Assembly (NCBI GenBank): GCA_023393095.1
Contig: JAEWMT010000042.1
Location: forward strand, 1 to 11,567
Origin: Bacillota bacterium
GTDB lineage: Bacteria; Bacillota; Clostridia; Lachnospirales; Lachnospiraceae
Direction: 5' to 3'
Length of the DNA: 11,567 bases
The notes under the pieces were generated by a model. That model saw nothing but the letters and a program-made list of their open reading frames with translations, made no database searches and was not told the DNA's origin. The stretch's first letter is position 1. Each line of letters begins with the position of its first letter. Made by a program: the position numbers and the translations under genes. Shown in pieces: positions 7,075 through 11,567 of the stretch.

Positions 7075-7496
7075 GCAGCCATACCCCCTTTGACAGTTAG
7101 ACAACGTAATACACTGAATTTATAATACAGTTTCCGATTAATTTTTAATGTATTGCGGTAAGCTATCGGCTGGTATACTTTTCGATAAACCTGTGGTGTA
7201 CATAGATAATACTGACGAAATGCCAGGGTATATGCCTGCTGGGTGGAATATCCGGATTCCAGGGCGATTTCTGCGAGTGGCTTATCTGATGAAATAAGCA
7301 TTTTAGCTGATTCTGTCAGTCTTCTTTCCTGAAGATATTTGTGTATTGTCTGCCCCGTACTTTTTGTGAAGATACGGTTGAGATGGTATTTCGAATAACC
7401 GGTTTCTTTCGCTATATCCTTTAGATGGATATTATCGCCTAAATGTTCCTCGATATATTCTATGATTTTTGTTACTGTCTTTTGATGATGTTTCAC
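7071..7496 (-). CDS. AraC-family helix-turn-helix regulator without sensor domain
   Basis: The protein is about 141 residues: an AraC/XylS DNA-binding domain at about 8-105 and a basic 35-residue tail of unclear role, with no N-terminal ligand domain. Visible are the first HTH (LKDIAKETGYSKYHLNRIF), the linking helix (IHKYLQERRLTESAKML) and the second HTH (LAEIALESGYSTQQAYTLAFRQYY) followed by TPQVYRK, the usual end of the domain. An upstream in-frame ATG at 7514 precedes the AGGAGG (7510-7505), so it cannot use it; the GTG at 7496, eight bases after AGGAGG, is preferred. The stop codon overlaps the clpP start by ATGA, so both are made from one transcript and translationally coupled. It may control this operon or stress genes; the target and any effector are unknown. 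Confidence 0.88.
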   Translation of the reverse strand: MKHHQKTVTKIIEYIEEHLGDNIHLKDIAKETGYSKYHLNRIFTKSTGQTIHKYLQERRLTESAKMLISSDKPLAEIALESGYSTQQAYTLAFRQYYLCTPQVYRKVYQPIAYRNTLKINRKLYYKFSVLRCLTVKGGMAA

Positions 7497-7536
7497 TCTC
7501 AACACCTCCTGCATATTGCACTGATGAGTTTATTCT

Positions 7537-7565
7537 ATTATATAAGTCTAACTATATCATAGCAA
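7537..7565 (-). promoter_or_regulatory. Promoter of the araC-clpP operon
   Basis: On the minus strand TTGCTA (7565-7560) and a perfect TATAAT (7542-7537) are 17 bp apart, about 40 bp upstream of the GTG start. The -35 box overlaps one arm of a short dyad, AGCAA-TT-TTGCT (7561-7572), which could be a regulator site. Confidence 0.65.
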
Positions 7566-7583
7566 TTTTGCTGTGTATTAATA

Positions 7584-7599
7584 AAAAGTGCGAACTTTT
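7584..7599 (-). terminator. Possible weak terminator after the ABC-F gene
   Basis: On the minus strand AAAAGT and ACTTTT form a 6-bp AT-rich stem with a 4-nt loop, followed by TTATTAAT, 43 bp beyond the ABC-F stop. A second short dyad, TTAACT-AGT-AGTTAA, is at 7617-7631. Neither is GC-rich, so read-through into the araC-clpP operon is possible. Confidence 0.25.
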
Positions 7600-7641
7600 G
7601 GTTTTAAGGGAAAATGTTAACTAGTAGTTAATCTGTTATTT

Positions 7642-9459
7642 CTAATTTTTTGCGGCTTCAATCTGTTCGGCAAGATCATTTAAATAAACCCATCGCTCCA
7701 TCTTTTCTTCAAGTGCTTTCTCCAGTGTTTCCTTTTGCAGCATAAGCTCATTCAGTTTTGAATAATTCGTTGAAGCCTCAGTAATAGCTGCTTCTGTTTC
7801 TGCAAGCTTTTCCTCAAGAGCTGCAATATCCTTATCAATCGTATCGTATTCCTTCTGCTCCTGGTAAGTGAACTTAAGCTTTGTACTCTTCTGTTTCCAA
7901 GTTGCCATACTGGCCTGCTTTTGTTCCTCAGTTAATTTTGCTGCTGTTGCAGAGGTATTCTCAATATCCTCATTACGTAAGGCTCTTGCTTCCTTATAAT
8001 CCGAGAAGTTACCTTCATACTGGCGTATGATACCATTTTCAAAAGAAAAGATTCGGGTAGCAATCTTATCAAGAAAATACCGATCATGGGATACTGTCAC
8101 CACAATTCCAGGAAAGGTGTCCAGATAATCTTCCAGAATCGTAAGGGTTTGTATATCAAGATCATTCGTCGGCTCATCCAGAACCAGTATATTAGGAGCT
8201 TCCATTAATACCTTCAATAAATAAAGTCTTCTCTTCTCTCCACCGGAAAGCTTTGCAATTAGGGAATACTGCATTGCTCCGGTAAATAGGAATTTCTCAC
8301 ACATCTGGGATGCAGTTGTGGTTCCCTCCGAGGTCTGGATATATTCCGCGGTATCACGGATATAATCAATTACCTTAAGACTCTCATCCATATATTCATT
8401 TTCCTGGGAGAAGTAACCCAGTTTAATCGTTGTTCCCGTTTCAACCGTTCCAAAATCCGGTTGGAGCATTCCCGTCAGAATATTAAGTAATGTAGACTTA
8501 CCGCAGCCATTGGGGCCGATAATACCGATTCTGTCACCGGGTAGAAGAATATAAGTGAAATCATGAATCAGCTTTCTGTTACCAAAGACTTTCTCAATAT
8601 GATTTAATTCAATTGTCTTCTTACCTAAACGCGCCGACAGTGCACTGATTTCCACCTTGCCGTCTGTCTCTATTACTTTCCGATCCCTTAATTCTTCAAA
8701 GCGTTGGATATGTGCCTTCTGCTTTGTTGAGCGGGCTCTGGCACCACGTTGTATCCATTCCAGTTCCATCCGAAACAGACTCTTTGCCTTACGTTCAGTG
8801 GCAAGTGCCATATCCTCCCGCTCTGCTTTAAGTTCTAGGAATTTAGAATAATTAGCTGTATAGGAATAGATCTTTCCCTTATCCAGCTCGATGATCTTAT
8901 TGGTTACTTTGTCAAGGAAATACCTGTCATGGGTAATCATAATGAATGCACCGCGGTATTTCACCAGATAATCCTCCAGCCACTCTGCCATCTCATTATC
9001 CAGGTGGTTCGTCGGCTCATCCAGCACTAATATCTCAGCAGGAGTAAGAAGAGTACGAACAAGGGCAACCCTCTTCTTTTGCCCACCGGATAAAATATTC
9101 GTGGGAGCGTTGACATCAGTAATACCAAGCTTTGTCAGCATGGCAGCTGCTTCGCCCTCCAAATTGCGATATTCCTCCTCCGCCTTCTGATTAAGAACAA
9201 CATTTTGAAGGATGGAAAGCTTCTCGTCAAATTCAGGGCTCTGTGCAAGGTATCCGGTACGCACCTTCTTTCCACGTGTAACTGTACCATCATCGGGTTC
9301 TTCCAACCCGGCAATTATTTTAAGGAGGGTAGACTTTCCCGTACCATTGATTCCGATGACACCAATCTTATCCCCTTCATTGATTCCAAAGCTGACATGA
9401 TCAAATAGTAGTCGGTCGGTATAACTCTTACTCATATTCTCAACAGTTAATAAATTCAT
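7642..9459 (-). CDS. ABC-F family ATPase, Uup/YfmR type (ribosome-associated)
   Basis: This 605-residue protein has two ATP-binding cassettes and no membrane segment. Cassette 1 has Walker A GINGTGKST (36-44), LSGGQ (123-127), Walker B LDEPTNHLD with Glu148 and switch His177. A charged helical linker (about 195-285), with many Arg and Lys, is the family's ribosome/P-site tRNA interaction motif. Cassette 2 has GPNGCGKST (315-323), LSGGE (404-408), Walker B Glu429 and His458. The C-terminal 70 residues (about 535-605) are a charged coiled coil ending in ERWVYLNDL, the tail domain seen in Uup and YfmR. ABC-F proteins bind the ribosomal E site and relieve stalled or blocked translation; some give antibiotic resistance, but the coiled-coil tail favours a housekeeping Uup-like role. 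The ATG is ten bases after AGAAAGG. It is a single gene on the same strand as its neighbours, with 137 bp before it and 145 bp after it. Confidence 0.92.
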   Translation of the reverse strand: MNLLTVENMSKSYTDRLLFDHVSFGINEGDKIGVIGINGTGKSTLLKIIAGLEEPDDGTVTRGKKVRTGYLAQSPEFDEKLSILQNVVLNQKAEEEYRNLEGEAAAMLTKLGITDVNAPTNILSGGQKKRVALVRTLLTPAEILVLDEPTNHLDNEMAEWLEDYLVKYRGAFIMITHDRYFLDKVTNKIIELDKGKIYSYTANYSKFLELKAEREDMALATERKAKSLFRMELEWIQRGARARSTKQKAHIQRFEELRDRKVIETDGKVEISALSARLGKKTIELNHIEKVFGNRKLIHDFTYILLPGDRIGIIGPNGCGKSTLLNILTGMLQPDFGTVETGTTIKLGYFSQENEYMDESLKVIDYIRDTAEYIQTSEGTTTASQMCEKFLFTGAMQYSLIAKLSGGEKRRLYLLKVLMEAPNILVLDEPTNDLDIQTLTILEDYLDTFPGIVVTVSHDRYFLDKIATRIFSFENGIIRQYEGNFSDYKEARALRNEDIENTSATAAKLTEEQKQASMATWKQKSTKLKFTYQEQKEYDTIDKDIAALEEKLAETEAAITEASTNYSKLNELMLQKETLEKALEEKMERWVYLNDLAEQIEAAKN

Positions 9460-9524
9460 TTTAATGAAGCCTTTCTAATCAATTGTATCTTTATTTCCGT
9501 TTTGTGTTAATTAAATGCTTCATT

Positions 9525-9553
9525 ATCGTAACATATGATTTATGAAAAGTCCA
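9525..9553 (-). promoter_or_regulatory. Weak candidate promoter of the ABC-F gene
   Basis: On the minus strand TGGACT (9553-9548) and TACGAT (9530-9525) are 17 bp apart in the 137-bp gap upstream of the gene. Both boxes are imperfect. No clear terminator separates this gene from the immunity gene upstream, so read-through is also possible. Confidence 0.3.
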
Positions 9554-9596
9554 TAAGGCTGAGATCGAGAAGCGTAACCGGTAAGTATCATTTTAA

Positions 9597-9842
9597 TTAA
9601 CCAAATTTTTTCTTACCATAACGAGCTTTCTGTATTAAAGCTTCGTAAGCTTCTTCTTCAGAAGCATAACCGATGATAGAACCCTCTATGATACTAGCGC
9701 GTTCGTCAGTAACGTAAACATTCCAGCATTTTCCCGATTTTCTAATTCCTACTTGATTTTCATTTAAATTGCCATCATCAAACCAATTGATTCTGGTTAG
9801 ATCTTCCCGTTTCATTATTTTTTTTGCTTCGTTCTCATTCAT
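9597..9842 (-). CDS. Probable immunity protein of the adjacent TNT-like toxin
   Basis: This 81-residue protein is small and hydrophilic, with no signal peptide or membrane segment, so it should stay in the cytoplasm. It starts with an acidic/basic helix (MNENEAKKIMKRED), continues with beta-like segments (QVGIRKSGKCWNVYVTDERASIIEG) and ends with a helix (SEEEAYEALIQKARYGKKK). The layout with W-x-V-Y-x-T-D-E-R and a C-terminal EEEAYEAL helix recalls small polymorphic-toxin immunity proteins, perhaps Imm59-like; this is from memory and unverified. Its AGGAG (9852-9848) overlaps the toxin stop codon and its ATG is 8 bp beyond that stop, so it is coupled to the toxin. Position directly after a C-terminal toxin domain is the main argument for immunity. 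Confidence 0.7.
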   Translation of the reverse strand: MNENEAKKIMKREDLTRINWFDDGNLNENQVGIRKSGKCWNVYVTDERASIIEGSIIGYASEEEAYEALIQKARYGKKKFG

Positions 9843-9850
9843 AAAAACTC

Positions 9851-11567
9851 CTATTTTATTTCTTTTAGCATCCCTAATTCAACTAAATATTCGATTCTTA
9901 TCGGGAACTCATATTGAATTCCACCACCTGTTCCCCAGCCATCAACTTCAGCTATTTTCCCTTTATAAACAACTGCTTTACTATAGTCACCATTATAGTA
10001 ATATTCAATATCGTTTTCAATTGCAGTTTTTAATTTGGTATCTTTACAATTCTTAACGTACTCTTCCAGTTTAGAGAAATCTCCCTTCACTTCATATTGA
10101 TGATAATTTGATTCATCTTCAACATACGGAAGTGAACGTTGTTCATAGCTATATGGCTTTCCATTTATTACGGGTGATGTGTAACGGCCATCTGAATTCC
10201 CATATCGATCAATTACCTCTGTTACATTTGGTGCATACTGCACTTTGTCTGCTGTTCCGTCGCTTTTTAACGTATATCCGCCTTCTTTTGCTTTACTCCA
10301 ATCGATCGACCCATCCGGCTTAAGTACATCAGGGCTCTTTGGAATCTGGATATCTTCTGGCCAATTTCCTGTCTTTTTATATAATTCGGCTGTTTTTGCA
10401 TCAACATTTTTTAGTAAATAGTTATATATTTCATCTGGTGAACAACTACTTTCTTTTAAGAGTTCCTGAGTATTCTTAGAACCCACCTTATCCTTAATAA
10501 ATGCGGCTCTCTTAGAAGCATCCAACTTAGTCAGTTCATCCCCATACACATACAATACATATAGGCCATCTTTTTTATACTTGCTTATAATATCAATAGC
10601 AGCTTTTCCATATTGGTTAATCATCTCAACCGTCTCAAGAAAATCAGCTTCATTATCAATAAGAACCTTAATACTTTCTGTTCCATAATTTCTGATCACC
10701 CTTATACTGTCTGCACCATGTTCACTGATCAGAAGATATGCATCATCTTTGTACTTATCAATTAGATAAAGTGCTTCTATGCCATAATATTTATATATAT
10801 CGTCAATATCATCATATTGCTTTCTCAGTTTATCTAACAGTTCGGTTTTCTCTTTTTCGGTAAGGTCAGCAATTGCTTTAGCATTTTTCTCGCCCTCCGT
10901 GGTTTCTACCGGAGTTGGAGTGACTGTTACTGACGGATTAGGCGTCGCTCCACCTCCAGTGCTATCAGAAGCTTTATCTGCACCGTCACCATTAAACCAA
11001 CCCATAGTTGCAGCGGTCTGAGTGATATCAAATTCTATTTTCAAGGGCAGATATTGGAATAGTCTGAGTTTATACTTGACTATTATTATGATATCTTCCT
11101 GCCCCTTTGGAAATAACAAGGAATGTGAAAAATCAAGACCATGGACATAGGATACCTTCCCGAAGAAATCCTTCCCGGGGACAACCCCCAGAGCCTGAAG
11201 ACAGGCTTCAGCATTATCCGAAGGGGATCGCTTCAGATTTTTCTTCACTAATGCTCTTGACACCGGTTCAGCAATTAGCCTGCTTTTCGCTACATCCATT
11301 GTCTGTGTAGCCAGAATTTTTGCCAGTCCGAACATCAACTCTTTCGGATTTTCAGCCATTGCTTCCAGACTCTTTTGGACTTCTTTCCCGGAGGACAGCA
11401 CAGATTCTGCATCCGTAGTGATCTGACCAGCTTGATCTTCAATCTTATTATATGCATCTTCCAATTCACCAGATGAATTAGAAAGCTGCGAAGCTATATT
11501 ATCCCAAGAAGATAAATCGATGTTAACCGCCTTATCAACATTTTCTTCTGCAGAGGATACCGTATTC
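9851..11567 (-). CDS. Large polymorphic toxin with C-terminal TNT-like NAD+ glycohydrolase domain (5' end outside window)
   Basis: The frame is open to the window edge; 571 residues are visible, counted from the codon at 11566-11564. Residues 1-110 are helical. Residues 119-194 are beta-rich (GLDFSHSLLF, then an alternating DIIIIVKYKLRL strand) and end in ITQTAATMGWFNGDG, resembling the outer part of clostridial TadE-like pseudopilins. A Gly/Pro/Thr linker (195-226) leads to eight ~11-residue repeats (262-352). The C-terminal domain (about 409-571) matches TNT (formerly DUF4237) NAD+ glycohydrolases: IDRYGNSDGRYTSP (Arg454, Tyr462), YHQYEV (His489) and GGGIQYEFP (Gln551), with Arg, Tyr and His spaced 8 and 35 as in M. 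tuberculosis TNT (from memory). Such toxins deplete NAD+ in a competing cell. The immunity gene follows 8 bp later. The TTG at 11464 is internal, not the start. The toxin call is firm; the delivery route is inference. Confidence 0.8.
   Translation of the reverse strand, partial: NTVSSAEENVDKAVNIDLSSWDNIASQLSNSSGELEDAYNKIEDQAGQITTDAESVLSSGKEVQKSLEAMAENPKELMFGLAKILATQTMDVAKSRLIAEPVSRALVKKNLKRSPSDNAEACLQALGVVPGKDFFGKVSYVHGLDFSHSLLFPKGQEDIIIIVKYKLRLFQYLPLKIEFDITQTAATMGWFNGDGADKASDSTGGGATPNPSVTVTPTPVETTEGEKNAKAIADLTEKEKTELLDKLRKQYDDIDDIYKYYGIEALYLIDKYKDDAYLLISEHGADSIRVIRNYGTESIKVLIDNEADFLETVEMINQYGKAAIDIISKYKKDGLYVLYVYGDELTKLDASKRAAFIKDKVGSKNTQELLKESSCSPDEIYNYLLKNVDAKTAELYKKTGNWPEDIQIPKSPDVLKPDGSIDWSKAKEGGYTLKSDGTADKVQYAPNVTEVIDRYGNSDGRYTSPVINGKPYSYEQRSLPYVEDESNYHQYEVKGDFSKLEEYVKNCKDTKLKTAIENDIEYYYNGDYSKAVVYKGKIAEVDGWGTGGGIQYEFPIRIEYLVELGMLKEIK
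10511..10783 (-). repeat. Eight tandem ~11-residue protein repeats inside the toxin
   Basis: Consecutive units fit the pattern G-x-(E/D)-(A/S)-(I/L)-x-(V/L)-I-x-(K/N)-Y, for example GADSIRVIRNY, GTESIKVLIDN and GKAAIDIISKY. Seven units are 11 residues and one is 14. The last is degenerate. They lie between the Pro/Thr linker and the toxin domain and are probably a helical spacer. Confidence 0.7.

Noticed and set aside
7075..7104. Ten-residue N-terminal extension of ClpP
   Set aside because: The family N-terminus (PYVIEQTSRGERSYDIY) begins right after the ATG at 7074, which has a good ribosome binding site; the extension is inside the araC-type gene.
7497..7514. ATG start of the AraC-type gene at 7514
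   Set aside because: The only strong AGGAGG (7510-7505) lies downstream of this ATG and correctly spaced for the GTG at 7496.
7617..7631. Dyad TTAACT-AGT-AGTTAA as terminator or operator
   Set aside because: It is short, AT-rich and lacks a T-run; such dyads are expected by chance in this base composition.
11462..11464. TTG as the start codon of the toxin
   Set aside because: The frame stays open for 34 more codons to the window edge and no ribosome binding site precedes the TTG, so the gene begins outside the window.
9851..11567. LXG or WXG100-type (type VII) toxin carrier
   Set aside because: The visible N-terminal half has no convincing LXG or WXG motif; a SSWDNIA segment near the edge is not enough. 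The missing 5' end could still change this.

Overview
The window is AT-rich, densely packed bacterial DNA with strong AGGAGG-type ribosome binding sites and sigma-A-type promoters. Together with protein families typical of anaerobic Firmicutes, this points to a Clostridia member, most likely Lachnospiraceae (inferred from sequence character, not from a database match). There are nine protein-coding genes, one of them cut by the right edge. I see no rRNA, tRNA, CRISPR array, transposase or riboswitch.

Left part, + strand. A lone PLP-dependent aminotransferase of the CobD/HisC type (182-1279) has its own promoter and is followed by a 13-bp perfect hairpin. A 379-bp gap then leads to a three-gene drug-efflux type operon: a MarR regulator (1659-2096) and two ABC exporter half-transporters (2140-4383 and 4376-6250). 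The promoter ahead of marR is nearly ideal. It is followed by two related palindromes with an AGG(C/T)ACCT core, one just after the -10 box and one just before the marR ribosome binding site, suggesting autoregulation by the MarR protein. The two ABC proteins carry complementary defects in their nucleotide-binding motifs, as expected of one heterodimer with one working and one degenerate ATP site. The first also has an extracytoplasmic insertion of about 160-190 residues after its first membrane helix.

Middle. The exporter operon ends in a strong hairpin at 6301-6351 and meets a convergent minus-strand operon: an AraC-type HTH protein (7071-7496, GTG start) overlapping by ATGA a ClpP protease subunit (6484-7074) that has a two-residue longer handle region. 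No tig, clpX or lon lies beside it, so this may be a second ClpP. Upstream of it on the same strand is a Uup/YfmR-type ABC-F ATPase (7642-9459), a ribosome-associated protein family.

Right part, minus strand. A toxin-immunity pair closes the window. The large protein (9851 to beyond 11567) has a helical and beta-rich N-terminal half resembling the outer part of clostridial TadE-like pseudopilins, a Pro/Thr linker, eight consecutive roughly 11-residue repeats, and a C-terminal domain with the residue pattern of TNT-type NAD+ glycohydrolase toxins. An 81-residue acidic protein starts 8 bp after its stop codon and is the probable immunity protein. The toxin and its possible delivery by a Tad-like pilus is the most unusual content of the window.
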